Part shown: positions 46,666 through 58,583 of the stretch, in pieces | How positions within the stretch are numbered: position 1 is the first letter of the stretch | Layout of the letters: every line of letters starts with the position of its first letter | Source of the DNA: Phocoena phocoena | Taxonomy: Eukaryota; Chordata; Mammalia; Artiodactyla; Phocoenidae | Assembly (NCBI RefSeq): GCF_963924675.1 | Contig: NC_089222.1 | Location: forward strand, 3,038,001-3,102,000 | DNA: 64,000 nt | Direction: 5' to 3' | Notes under the pieces: generated by a model | What the model was told of the DNA's origin: nothing | The model's database searches: none | The model's input: only the letters and a program-made list of their open reading frames with translations | Translations under genes and position numbers: made by a program

Positions 46666-46920
46666 ACTGTGATTTGTTTGGACTAGCCTGGGGCTTAAAA
46701 GACACCAACAAGAGGGCTTTCAGATGGTGTCACCTTTATCTTGGAGCAGAGACCTCACCACACCTCTGTGGGGACCTGGGGCAGGTGTCTGTGACCAGAT
46801 GGAGGCTGGAGTGTCAATCCTGGCTCATGGTTGCTGGTCATCAGGAAGTCTGAGGGCCTGGTTTTCTGACACCAAGTCTAGGGTTGCTGGTGCCATGAGT
46901 TTCCTCTTTCACTTTCCAGA
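46666..46920. other. Intronic, no gene seen
   Basis: No recognised feature. Confidence 0.4.
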
Positions 46921-46924
46921 AACA

Positions 46925-47110
46925 TCCTTTTTCCCAGTAAACACAGAAAACTTCTATCAGGTCTTGAAGATGTTATGTCACCTCACCCAGGAAGCCTTCT
47001 CTGACTGATCCAAGCACACATGAATGCTTCCTCTTCTAGATAACCTTGGGCTTTTGCTTCTCCTTCTACATCACACCTATCTGAGTATGATATTTAAAAT
47101 ATTAATCAAT
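46925..47110 (+). mobile_element. L2-like fragment
   Basis: 'gatgttatgtcacctcacccaggaagccttctctgactgatcc' is typical of L2 3' regions. Confidence 0.65.
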
Positions 47111-47449
47111 AGTACCATCTACTTCGGAGGTTACATGGCCATCGTGGGGGAAGTCCAGTCTGTGGCCAGCAGTCACAGCCTCAGGAGTCCCATGGGCTTC
47201 AGAGATTTCCACCAGTGGGTGTCACAGAAGCACCACCAAGTGTGACATCTTTCTTGCTGGGATTCCAGCCTCCCTGACAGCGGACAAGGAGGGGCATGGG
47301 GGCCGGCTCCACAGAACTAGGGTGGACAAGATGGGGACTCCACGGTGACTTCATGTGTCTTCCCTGGACTCACCACAGTGGACTTGGGTGGAAGGGGACA
47401 AAGACTGAAGGCAATGGTTACTCAACAACTGGTAGGAACACAGTTCAAT

Positions 47450-47572
47450 ATTTCAACACCTAGTACAAATGGACTGGTACAAATCAACTGCATATCCCCA
47501 GCACCGGGACAGAACCTGACACTTGGCAGATATCCAACAAACGGCTGTCGACTGAACGAATAAACAACGGAC
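47450..47572 (+). mobile_element. L2/MIR-type 3' tail
   Basis: 'atccccagcaccgggacagaacctgacacttggcagatatccaacaaacggctgtcgactgaacgaat' resembles the common L2 terminal segment. Confidence 0.6.
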
Positions 47573-48574
47573 ATCCTCAGCTATAAACAGAGCCAGAGTG
47601 ATAGTCCTGGATGAGCTACACCTTAATTCCACAGAATATTCCGCAATGATAATGTATTCCTTGAGGATGATATTATCTGTACTTAGGGAGGGAAGCATCC
47701 AGATTTCCCTGAGGTTAGTAGAAGACCCACTGATTTGAGCTGTAATCAGGTTAGTCAATCAGGACTTCTGCTGGTTAGCCATGATCTGTGTTGGTTAATC
47801 TGTTAAGTAACTTTTGTTGGTTAACTGCTAACTTGGTGAAACCTGCCTTCTGCTGTCTAATCATGGCTTCTGTGGCTTAAGCGTGACTCCTGTTGTTTGA
47901 GATCGCCAAAGCAAGTGACACAATGAACGCTCTAACTACCTAGATCAAGAAGCTGGACCTGCATCACAAACTGGGTCAGGTGTTTTCTAACCACAGGTTT
48001 TTCAACCTTTCTTACCTCATAGGCTCTTCTACTCTTGCTATCAAAGACCTGGGGTCCAAACAAAAAGAAAAAAAAAATAGTCACTTGGTGGAGAAGGCCA
48101 CATAGGCCTTAGAGCCATTTGCGAGCCATTTGCTTCGCGTCACAGCAATACCCATGGAATGTCCACTCCTGCTCAGATTTCTCCTGTCTCCCCTTGGGGA
48201 TATGAGGTGCCATTGTTCTAACTAACGTACTCTCTACGGGACAGAAACAATCCTAAATCAGAAGGAACGGTATGTCTCTTGTAAACCGAAATATCCTCCT
48301 ACACCTAACTACTTACAGTTCGTAATTCCCTTGATGGACTAGTCAGATGTCCCAAATCTAAACAGGACATGGAGAAAAGTGACTCATCTCACTCCTTCAT
48401 ATTTTGATATGACATTAAGTTGGGCCTCCTTCTCTCCTCTCATACTCTCAAATCATTGCTCCTATTCTCATCATTTTTTCTCCCATTCATGGGCCCTGTT
48501 TCACCTTCTAGTTTTCAGATATCATCACATATAATATCTTTCACCCTCTCCCAAAGGGGGTGATTTTTTGGTTG
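47573..48574. other. Intronic, no gene; degenerate repeat at 47760-47885
   Basis: A loosely repeated 'cttctgctggttagccatga.ctgtgttggttaa' theme recurs as 'ccttctgctgtctaatcatggcttctgtggcttaa'. Nothing else was recognised. Confidence 0.45.
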
Positions 48575-48609
48575 GTTCAGATAGTGGGCTAGTGGTTAAG
48601 AATTAGGCT
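48575..48609 (+). mobile_element. MIR SINE, 5' end (split by a retroinsertion)
   Basis: 'agatagtgggctagtggttaagaattaggct' matches the MIR start. The rest of the MIR resumes at 50024 with the last 12 bases duplicated. Confidence 0.85.
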
Positions 48610-48639
48610 TTAAAACATTTTTGTGAAAAATAATTGCCT

Positions 48640-48762
48640 GGGAACTTCCCTGGCGGTCCAGTGGTTAAGACTCTGTGCTTCCACTGCAGGGGGCACAGGT
48701 CTGATCCCTGGTCAGGGAACCAAGATCCTTCAAGCCGCACGGCAAAAAAAAAAAAAAAAAAA
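48640..48762 (+). mobile_element. CHR SINE (short form) with 8-bp TSD
   Basis: 'gggaacttccctggcggtccagtggttaagac' start, long A-tail. aattgcct is at 48632-48639 and 48763-48770. Confidence 0.93.
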
Positions 48763-48837
48763 AATTGCCTATAGTTTGTGTATTATGTATAATTATATAT
48801 AATATCTTGCCTTACAGAAATGGAGTGGGGCTGAGAT

Positions 48838-49565
48838 TTTTTAAATTAATTTTTATTGGAGTATAGTTGATTTACAATGTTGTGTTAGTTTCAGGTGTAC
48901 AGCAAAGTGAATCAGTTATACATACACATCTATCCAACTCTTTTTTAGATTCTTTTCCCATATAGGTTATTACATGAGTATTGAGTAGGGTTCCCTGTGC
49001 TATACGGTAGGTCCTTATTAGTTATCTATTTTATATATAGTAGTATGTATACGTGAATCCCAATATCCCAATTTATGTCTCCCAACCCTTTCCCCACTGG
49101 TAACTATAAGTTTGTTTTCTATATCTGTGACTCTATGTCTCTTTTGTAAATAAGTTCATTTGTATCTTTTTTTTAGATTCCACATATAAATATCATATGA
49201 TATTTGTCTTTCTCTGTCTGACTTACTTCACTTAGTATGATAATCTCTAGGTCCATCCAAGTGGCTACAAATGGCATCATTTCATTCTTTTTTATGGCTG
49301 AGTACTATTCCACTGTATATATGTACCACATCTTTATCCATTCATCTGTCAATGGACACTTTGGTTGCTTCCATGTCTTGGCTATTGTAAATAGTGCTGC
49401 TATGAACATAGGGGTGCATGTATCTTTTTGAATTATGGTTTTCTCTGGATATATGCCCAGGAGTGGGATTGCTGGATCATATGGTAGCTCTATTTTTAGT
49501 TTTTTAAGGAACCTTCACACTGTTCTCCTTAGCGGCTATACCAACTTACACCCCACCCACAGTGT
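48838..49565 (-). mobile_element. L1 3' end, nested
   Basis: T-rich left end, 'agtatagttgatttacaatgttgtgttagtttcaggtgtacagc', through 'ctgacttacttcacttagtatgataatctctagg' to 'ccacccacagtgtaggagggttccc'. 5' truncated within ORF2. Confidence 0.94.
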
Positions 49566-49609
49566 AGGAGGGTTCCCTAATTGGTAAGGTAGGAATACAC
49601 TATTTCGGG

Positions 49610-49720
49610 CTCTGATTTTGCCCCCTAGGTGATATTTACATCATGCTGTATGCTGCTGGCACCTACCGAACAGAGGCTGGAGATGGTGTTAGATATCCTA
49701 CAATGCAGAGCAATTCCCCT
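49610..49720. mobile_element. MER20-like hAT fragment
   Basis: 'gatatttacatcatgctgtatgctgctggcacct' and 'gttagatatcctacaatgcagagcaattcccc' resemble a common hAT repeat. The name is from memory. Confidence 0.55.
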
Positions 49721-50005
49721 GCTGTAGACTGAATGTATCCCCCGAAATTCCTACATTGAAGCCTATTGCCCAGTGTGATGGTATGAGGAGGTGGGGCCTT
49801 TGAAAAGCACTTGGGCTATGAGGGTGGAGCCCTTATAAAAGGGACCCCAGAGAGCTAGCTTGGCCCTTCCTCCCCCATGTGAAGGTAAAGGGAAAAGACA
49901 GATGTCCAGGAAGCAGGCCTTCACAAAACTCTGAATCTGCCAAGTGCCTTGATCTTGGACTTTGCAGCCTCCTGAACTGTGAGAAATAAATGTCTGTTGC
50001 TTATA
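49721..50005 (+). mobile_element. ERVL-MaLR type LTR (MLT1/MST-like), 3' cut at its polyadenylation site
   Basis: 'tgtagactgaatgtatcccccgaaattcctacattgaagcc', '...gaggtggggcctttg...', '...tgatcttggactttgcagcctcctgaactgtgagaaataaatgtctgttgc' follow the MaLR LTR. The final part of the LTR beyond the poly-A site is absent and replaced by A-rich tail. Confidence 0.78.
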
Positions 50006-50023
50006 AAAATAATAATAAAAAAA

Positions 50024-50250
50024 AAGAATTAGGCTGTAGCTTGGGTACACGTGGATTTAAACACTGACTCGGCCACTTAACTATGTGATACTGAGCAAGT
50101 TACACTAAGGCCTCAGTTTCCTCATCCGTAATATGGGGATAATAAAGTACCTACTTCATAGGATCGCTCAGTGCACCCAATCAGGGAACACATATAAAGT
50201 GTCAGCACAATGACCAGCGCATAGCAAGGGCCCCATGAACGGCAGCTTTA
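50024..50250 (+). mobile_element. MIR SINE, remainder
   Basis: 'gctgtagcttgggtacacgtggatttaaacactgactcggccacttaactatgtgat...cctcagtttcctcatccgtaatatggggataataaagtacc' is an ordered MIR. Confidence 0.88.
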
Positions 50251-50709
50251 GTTACCGGCAAAACCTCTTTTTCCAAAGCTTTCTTCTGGACAATTTCGAA
50301 TATACATTTTGTGTTTAAAATAAAGATTCCCAACTAGGACAGAACACTGTTCTGAATCTCTGAACAACATGGGCTATTGTGGGCAGACAGCCTCGTGATT
50401 CCAAAGACTCGTTCATATATTGATCCATTCACCCAATGCCAATTCCCATCCCAACTGGGGTGGGCTCTCCCGGGGCGTACAAAGATGGATAAGGCCTGGT
50501 CCTGCCCCTCCTCAATCTACCAGGAGCATTAAGTCAAGCGAACCCAGCAGTGTGGAAGCAGCAAGTGAAAAAGGGCCCAGTACGGTGCCTGGCACAAAGC
50601 AGGCACACGGCAGTTATTTACTGAGTAAAGGCCGTAGGTATTCAAAGGAGTCAGAAAGGAGTCAACACTTGATCCCAGCTCTAACGAAGGGGTAGGATTT
50701 GAACAGCAA
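50251..50709. other. Intronic, no gene seen
   Basis: A MIR/L2-like 'ggtgcctggcacaaagcaggcacacggcagttatt' tail occurs near 50585. No coding evidence. Confidence 0.4.
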
Positions 50710-50898
50710 GACAACCAACAAGGACCTACCGTATAGCACAGGGAACTCTACTCAATACTCTGTAATAACCTGTATGAGAAAAGAATCTGAAAAAGAATGG
50801 ATAGGTGGAGATGTATAACTGAATCACTTTGCTGTACATCTGAAACACAACACTGTAAATCAATGATACTCCAATAAAATTAAAAAAAAAATTTTTTC
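50710..50898 (+). mobile_element. L1 3' UTR fragment
   Basis: 'acaaccaacaaggacctaccgtatagcacagggaactctactc...gtacatctgaaacacaacactgtaaatcaatgatactccaataaaatt' plus A-run. Confidence 0.93.
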
Positions 50899-53800
50899 CC
50901 CAAGGAGCATTATGGGTGAGCAGAGGCTGGGGTTAGAAAGGACAGGGAACGGCCAGTGGTCCGGGCCGGTAGAGTCGTGAGCGATGGATGTGTGTGTGAG
51001 ACACAGCCGGGACAGCGGCTGACGTGCGGACGCGGGGAGATCAAGGAGGCCACGCCAGGCACTTGCAGGGAAAGTACTCGCTCTTCTGTGCAGGAGAGGG
51101 CTAGGGTCGGACGTATACTCTGCTCAGATGGCTCAGGAAGCTGTGCATCACTGATTTCCTCGTGCATTAACTGCATGCACGCTGAAGCAGACAGTGAACT
51201 CTGCGTATCAACACAGGTCCCTAAAACCCAGAGCCTGCCCTCAGGCCTGAGCAGAAGTGGAGCCCAAGAATCCTGATTTCTGGAATGACGGTGCACTTGG
51301 CTGACTCGCCTGCAATTCTAAAGCTGCTCCTGAGAATTCACACCATGGTGTTTTGGATGGAAGTTGCTTTGCTGCCTTAGAGCCATTGACATCGGGCTGA
51401 ACAAGTTCAGAAACCATCGAGATCCTTTGAAGAAAGGCACTAAGTAAAAACTTTTTTCCTTTTAAAAAAAGGCAACTTGGCCCTTTATTTGTCATAAAAA
51501 GCATGGGGTCAGGAGAAATTCACCCCAAAACTAGTGTGGGAAGCACATCTGTTTGCACTGGGCTTTTGCAGAGCTAATTTCTGTCCCACGCAAAGTTCAA
51601 AAGGGTAATTTCTCCTTCCTCAGTGAGAGAAAAGTGAGGAGTGTTGCTTAGTCGTTTTTCCTCGATCATTAAGAAGACTGTATCTCAACCCCATCTCAAT
51701 CAAAGAGTAAAACGCAGGTGGCCCCCCCAGGGAGGCATGCCCCCGGCCAGCCAGGCCGGCACGGCGAGGTCCTGGCCAGGCCAGCGCCGAGCTGCAATTC
51801 CCATTTCCAGCCAGAAGCAGAGATGCTGCCAGTAGGAGGAGGTGAGTGTGGAATAATCCCATCACAGCAACTTTGGGAAACACGGCTTTCAGACCAGGAA
51901 ACACGTTGCCTTAAACAAACAAAAAACACCCTCCAGAGTGAGTGGAAGTCTATGCGTGACAACGTCTGAAAAGTTATTAATAGCCAGATTTGGGGGGAGA
52001 AAGAGAAAAGTGAAGACCTTTTCACCCCACTGAAAGACAATGGTGAGAGGGAGGGAGAAAGTAAAAAAACAGCCCACTATTTTGATGACAAACAGAGAGC
52101 TTCCTCCCCAGCAAGGCGGGTGGGCACACATGTGACGTGGAGAACACTGGACAGTAGAGCTTGGGGGGCCGCTCTGAGCCACGAAAGGAAAACAACGTAA
52201 GATTCCTGCCCCAAACAAGAAAGTCAAGTTGTCCCAAGGGGTAGAGGCTTAGAGTTATTTTTTGTTAAAAAAAAAAAAAAAAATCCCCACCAGGGGAAGG
52301 TCCCACTTTTGGAAATTTAGTAAAGATGAATGGGTGACAGCGGTGAAGGTGGACAGCACCAAGGTGTGATAGCCTTGGCTTCTGTAAGGTCCCTTATTCC
52401 CCGGCGCCTCTCACCTGCTCCCTGGGAAAGGGTCCCTTCTGTCCTTCCACCTGGCCATGCATTTCAGCCCTAACTCTCTCCTTTCAACTCCCTGGGACTG
52501 GAAGTTTCCTGAGCACATTTACTCTTGCCCAGGTTAGAAAGGCGAGCCTTTATTTTGGGAGATGCCTAGAAAGATGGTTCATCTCTAAAGAAGGCGAAGA
52601 CTACAGATTTAGCAAAAATATCATCTCTGTGGGAACAAGTCTTTCCAGAAGAGGGTGATTAAGGTCTTTTCCTGGACTTTGTCAGGTGAACCCCTGAGGG
52701 CTCAACCCCTGTTAGACCCAGAGGCCAATGCTCTCAATCCTTCTAATCCCCAGTTAATTAAAACTCCCCGGGAATACCAAGGCAAAGGCAGCCTGTGTTC
52801 TTAACTGTGAACCTGAACTCACAACACCAGAGATCAAGGTTTAAATCTCCAAAGTCTTCCATGTCCCAGGAAGGGCACGGGGCCACTGCATTCAGTCCAC
52901 AGTGTTCTTTATCTTAGAGGAACGTGATCTGGGGAAGAAATGCCACCAGGTAGTATAAACTGGGAACCAACAAGCAAGAAGAGATTAATTGGTACAAATG
53001 TCTTTTAATTTAGGTGAAAAACTGGCTTTTTATATTTCCGAAACATGACCTTGGATAAAATAAGAGTTTTTGAAAGCGCCCAGCTATCATATAGCTCTGA
53101 CTGATTATTATAACCCCATTCTGACTGGTAGGCAGCCGATCCATCAGGTTTGAGGGCCAATAATCGCAAACAAAATTTGGGAGGAGAGAATTTCACAAGG
53201 CAAGTAAACACTACCCGTTAAACTGGCTGTTTTTCAAAAAGCGAAGGGATCTGCTCTGGGCTGGCTTCCCAAGCGTGTGGCCTGGGTAGTCACATAGTCA
53301 CACAGAGCCCAGTTCTAAAAGGGTACTAGGTTTACTGCCCTGCTGTCGTTGTCTTGAAATTCTGAATCATTGTTGAACAAGAGGTGAGCGTTTTCGTTTT
53401 GTACCGGGTCCTGCAAATGAAGTAGCCAGCTCTGGTTCCAGAATACCATCTCCAGCAAAGGCTTCCAACCTTCTTCCTCCGTGAGGACCTGGACGTCTTA
53501 GATAGCCTCTCTTTTCCTCTGGCTGACCTGAAGGCTAGTTGTAAGACTGCTGGTCAGAGAGAATTAAGCAAGTCCACCACCATCACACTTAGTCTCCCCA
53601 GGATCTCCTCGGGATGTTTTAAGCAATTCGATGGTTCCAGAAAGAGCCAGAAGGGAAAGCCATTCGGGACGTATTTGATGTTCTACAATGGGCTTTATTT
53701 CCCACTTGGATAAGGGACTTTAGAGGGTGCTGGGAGGAGTAGGAAGAATACCAAGAACTTTTCCATAACTGGATAAAATTTCCTTCCAAATAGCACATAT

Positions 53801-54014
53801 ATTTAGGTGCAGTCTCAGGAGGGACTCCAGAAGCTCAGCCATATGCGTCCTAGATGTCTCTCACTCCCTCCTGGGAGCCACAAAAATAAAGAGTAAAGTA
53901 GAAAGAAGGTGAGGTCAAACAGTGAATCTGTTACCCAAAGAATTTCTGTATCGCAGGATAAATATCACAAATATAGTATCTTGGGAACCACCTCCCCGCT
54001 TCTCAAGAAACTGA
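50899..54014. other. About 3.1 kb of intron without gene or clear repeat
   Basis: Open frames (50910-51296, 51696-52040, 51889-52227) are on the minus strand but lack domains and splice context that I can support. A-run at 52266-52283. Possibly the least repeat-laden block of the window. Confidence 0.45.
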
Positions 54015-54066
54015 GTTGAGACAGGGTAAGTTGAGACAGGGTAAGTTGAGACAGGGTAAGTTGAGA
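54015..54066. repeat. 15-bp tandem repeat, three full copies plus a partial
   Basis: gttgagacagggtaa repeats at 54015, 54030 and 54045, with a partial at 54060. It makes a Val-Ser-Thr-Tyr-Pro repeat in a chance minus-strand frame. Confidence 0.95.
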
Positions 54067-55185
54067 AAGAAAGTCTGAAAGAGAGAAAAAACCCCTCTAA
54101 AATGGACGATTTCACTGGGCTCCACAGAGCTCTCTTTAAATCTGGTTTTGAGAATTTACATTCAACCAACCAAAGACATCTGTTTTCTAGATTACTTGGG
54201 TCAGTTATTTTGTGCCCTTCCACCATGAAACCCATAGTTACCGATTTATCAACAGGATTACTCTAAATATAACAGGGCAAGAAGCCAATGCATTTTAAGT
54301 TTTTTAATTCTCAATTCTTTCACTGAGAAAAATGTACCAGAATAGCTCCTCAGCTACAGCCTGGGAGTTAGCAGACCCCAGCTGCTTTGCACATTAATTT
54401 CTCAGTCTCATCTGGACTCAAATTCAAGATCTTCATCTGTACTGAAGCGGGGGGAAAGGCAAGCAGAAGGACACAGAGCCAAAACATGCTCAAATATATT
54501 TAAACTCTTTGCAGAGGGGTATGAATTTTTAAAATCGCTTTTAGAAGTCTGGTATGCAACATGTCACCATCGACAAAGCCAGGACTCGCTCCTCCATGAC
54601 ATGCTGGCTGATGACAATGTACATCTCACAGGAACTCTGTGTATCACCTAATTCAAAGGCCTTTCACAGACGCCAATAATTAGGATGTACTGGTATTGTC
54701 CTGTGATGTGAAGAGGGACCTAAATTAGAAAAGAAAACAGATGCCGGACCAAAATTTCTTGTCCTTTTTCCAAGTTAATTTAATTTTCAGGGCCATTCAG
54801 GGATCTTCTACTGGAATTTTTCTCACTTACTTTGTATGTGGTTATGTCCTGAACCTGACGTAAACAGGAAGAAATCATAGAGGACGTGGAAGCAGGAGAA
54901 GGAAGTCGGTCAGGCTTTCACGTGTAAGTCATCAAGAGGCTGATAACTGTTAAAATAACGGGCATTTATTGGCTGTAGCCTTCTGCTTCTCTTCACCACA
55001 GACGCTGCTCTGACAGAGAAATGATCTCACTGACAGGGTGGGGAGAAAATACTGCTTAAGCTCCGGCTCTCAAAATGGATTCTGTCCTTATACAGAAAAG
55101 CCATGGTGACTCTAGGCTGAGGCCTGATACACACCGTGTCCCAAATCCACCCTCTCAACTCTGAGCTCATCAATGGAACGGTCTG
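54067..55185. other. Intronic, no gene or clear repeat seen
   Basis: AT-rich unique-looking sequence. Confidence 0.45.
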
Positions 55186-55189
55186 GAGC

Positions 55190-55480
55190 CCGCCCGCCCC
55201 CCACAGTTGCCTGTGTCCTTTGTCCAGGCCTCCACACCGAGACCATCCTCTTTCTCCGCCAAGCCTTCACTCATGCTGTTCCCTATGACTCAAAAGTCCT
55301 TTCCCTGCCTTGCCTTTTAGTTCATGATACAGCCCCCGAGAGGGTCACCCACCTATGAATCCCCTACTACACAGCAGCACACCCTATGGCAACACTCACT
55401 CCACAGTACTGCAGTGATGGGTCTTCATGTCTTTCTTCCTCAAAACAGGAATCCTTTGCAGGCAGTATCTTAATTATCTT
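55190..55480 (+). mobile_element. L2-like fragment
   Basis: 'ctttctccgccaagccttcactcatgctgttccctatgactcaaaagtcctttccctgcc...caggaatcctttgcaggcagtatctt' resembles L2. Confidence 0.65.
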
Positions 55481-55519
55481 TGTGATGTAGCATAAGCGAC
55501 TTTTCTAATTAAAAAATAA

Positions 55520-56103
55520 TGTGTTGCACCCAATGTTCACAGCAGATCTATTTACAGTAGCCAGGACATGGAAACAACCTAAGTGTCCATCGACAGATGA
55601 ATGGATAAAGAAGATGTGGCACATGTATACAATGGAACATTACTCAGCCATAAAAAAGAATGAAATAATGCCATTTGCAGCAACACGGATGCAACTAGAG
55701 ATAATCATACTAGGTAAAGTAAGTCAGACAGAGAAAAGCAAAGACCATATGATATCACTTATATGTGGAATCTAAAATATGACACACAAATGAACTTATC
55801 TGTGAAAAAGAAACAGACCCACAGACATAGAGAACAGCCTTGTGGCTGCCAAGGAGAAGGGGAGGTGGGGGAGGGATGGAGTGGGAGTTTGCCATTAGTA
55901 GATGCAAACTGTTACGTAAAGGATGGATAAACAACAAGGTCCTACTGTATAGCACAGGGAACTATACCCAATATCCTGGGATAAACCACAATGGAAAAGA
56001 ATATAAAAAAGAATGTATATATATATATGTATAACCGAGTCACTATGGTGTACAGCAGAAATTAGCACATTGTAAGTCAACTCTACTTCAATAAAAAAAT
56101 AAC
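55520..56103 (+). mobile_element. L1 3' end (ORF2 tail and 3' UTR)
   Basis: 'cccaatgttcacagcagatctatttacagtagcc' to '...ctctacttcaataaaaaaataac'. An 85-codon ORF2 C-terminal remnant (55521-55775, with [17 protein letters not shown]) is still open. Confidence 0.94.
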
Positions 56104-57704
56104 ATGGTGCAAGTTATTTTGCTTTTTATGTATCATATGGCGATTCCACATAGAAGGAAAGGGAGGAAAAGAAAGATCGGCATGGAAACTTAAATTCAAT
56201 AAATATAACAACCATCAAAATTTTTTAAGCATAAGGAAAAGGAAAAAGGACGTTATATTTTCAACAGTGAAACTCCAGGATCATAAATTCAGACAGCGAT
56301 ACCAACTTCACGATTTATCCCAACCTCCTTTCCTTCTCATTCCAAATTAGTAAGAAAGCAGCTCAAATTGCACCCCCAGCTCCTCTTTCTTGATCTTTAA
56401 AATTACAGTTGCGATATTTTGTCAGCACGGTGCCAAGATCTGAAATTGAGCAGGTCCCCAGTGCAAGAGGTAAAGGTCTCTTACACGGCATGAACTTGCC
56501 CGCAATCAGCACATTACGGCTCCCACCCAAGCACCCCACGTTATAAAAGCATGCTTCTGAAGCGGCTGCTCTCGGAGCCCTAACCTGTGTGCGTTCTGTG
56601 CCTATCTGATGAGGGGAATTTGGGAAAACACACACGAGTCACTTTTTAAGTGTTACTTCTCTGCTTTTCCGTCTCATCCCTAACCTGAGGTGACAAACGG
56701 AGGAGCGGCCTTCTGACTACACGGGGGAGAAGGGGGAAATCAGTCCCGGTCAGAAAAGAGGTAGCTGCCAATGAGTTCATCTGTTCTCCAGTTTTCAACT
56801 AAAGGCAGCTAATGGATGTAGGGGGACACATTTTATTTTTTCCTGACAGAGCCCTTATTTTTAAACTCTTAGCTTCATTTTCCAAAATTGCTGGCTTTAG
56901 ACTGAAGAAGCACACAGCTTGAGTGGAAAGCTGTATGTTCTCCTATATCCTGTGTCAAAATGACATTTTTCTCCTCAGTGGCTACTTCCCGCTTGGCCTC
57001 CCAACGCTCTGCTGTCTGGGGCGGGCTTGCGGTGCGGTCTCTGCCCCAGGGGGTGGGTGCTGGGTCCCACGCTCCCCGCCAGCGAGGCATCCCTGGGAGC
57101 TCTGGGGTGCTTCGCCCAACTCTGCTCTCTTTGGATGATGATTCGGTGGAATTTCATTTACCCTTCCAATTTTTTCCAGGAGGACAAAGAAGATAACTTG
57201 GATGGGTGTGTTTATTTGGAACTCTTCTGAAAGAACTCCAGTCTCTCTTAAGCAGCTGCCTCTATACGGAATTTGGGAATTATTTTCCTTAGATCTAACA
57301 GGACTGAGCATTCCCTTGGCCACGGCTGGCCTTCTTCCCTGGAACACACACGTTCTCAGGATTGATATTTTTATCCAGAGTTTTCTCAAATGAATAATTA
57401 GGAGATGTACACAGGCAGGAGTAGGAAAAAGAGCTGGGCCCCCATAAATCATGACCAACTGACCTGTAACCACCGAAGGACTGAATGACTTTTTGTTAAC
57501 AGTTTAGCAGTTATGTTTCTGCGGGACTGCACTGTCGCTGGGCGTCAGGGATTTGTGGGGCAGTGGGAGTTAGAGCTATGGGAGAAGTCCTTCAGGATTG
57601 GACCAGCCACCCCTCAGGGCTGGAAAAGCTGCTGTGAATCACGTGATCCTGGTAATTTGACATTTAACATGTCTATGGGGACAAGACGATAAGACATTAT
57701 AATT
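56104..57704. other. Intronic, no gene seen
   Basis: GC-rich patch around 56990-57120 with frames on both strands. No repeat family was recognised. Confidence 0.4.
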
Positions 57705-57711
57705 CCTATTT

Positions 57712-57975
57712 CTTTTTGTTTTCTTTTTTAATTTTTTACTTTATTTTCATTTATTTGGCTGCATCGGGTCTTAGTTGTGGCACATGGGATCTTTTTGCTG
57801 AGGCATGCAGGCTTCTCTAGTTGTGGCACGCAGGCTCCCACGTGGGCTCATTAGTTGCGGCGCACGGCTTAGTGCCCCGCGGCATGTGGGATCTTAGTTC
57901 CCCGACCAGGGACCAAACCCACATCCCTTGCACTGGAAGGCAGATTCTTAACCACTGGACCACCAGGGAAGGCCA
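57712..57975 (-). mobile_element. CHR-type SINE with short TSD
   Basis: 'ggctgcatcgggtcttagttgtggc...ggatcttagttccccgaccaggg...ggaccaccagggaaggcc' in reverse. cctattt flanks it at 57705-57711 and 57976-57982. Confidence 0.9.
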
Positions 57976-57982
57976 CCTATTT

Positions 57983-58583
57983 GTTTTAATGTCACCTGAA
58001 GTTTGCTTGGTTCACCCAAAGCTTCGAGAGGCACATTAGGACTGAGCATTACACCTCGGTGGGCATTAGAACAGACCCTGTGAAAACACCAAGCAACGGC
58101 ACAAAAGTGGCGCTTTCATCCTGCCAGAAAAACGGAGGGGACTTTTAGGAGGCCCTCAGAAGGAGATTCTGAATTAATCTGTAATTTCAGGTTTCCAAGT
58201 GGCTTTTACAAGTTTGCTTGCCCGAAGCATTTCAGAGCGTCATCTCTTTTAATTTTTATCCGCACGATGTTTCACAAACATCCCGACCTGAATCATGGCC
58301 CGTCATTTTGTTATCTTAATGGGGGGAGGACAGAGTGTCCTGCCGCCCTTCCTCATCAGGTGTCCTCATTTACACATTGAGGAAGAAAGTGCCGGACGTG
58401 AATTATTTAAAATCTGTTGTATCAGTGTGCTCTGTAGGCATTCACTACCAGCAAAGCGGACCGATTATTTCTCACTTTTAATTGTGCTGATACCTCATCT
58501 GCTCTGTTGAAAGCGGAGAGTGGTAGGTGACACCGTCTCGCACGCCGAGGACCAGAGAGGCAATGAGGTCTATCGAGTCTGTC
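57983..58583. other. Repeat-free intron, possible conserved noncoding block at 58150-58520
   Basis: No transposon is evident. See finding on candidate regulatory blocks. Confidence 0.4.

Larger units (their letters stand above)
48610..50023 (+). mobile_element. Retroposed transcript-like insertion ending in a MaLR LTR polyadenylation site
   Basis: aagaattaggct at 48598-48609 and 50024-50035 flank the insert. Its 3' end is LTR sequence cut a few bases after AATAAA (49985-49990) and followed by an A-rich tail (about 50003-50023). Within it, a CHR SINE (48640-48762) and an L1 (about 48838-49565) are younger nested insertions, so the original insert was roughly 550 bp. It contains a MER20-like piece and the LTR; no coding frame is seen. 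Confidence 0.72.
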
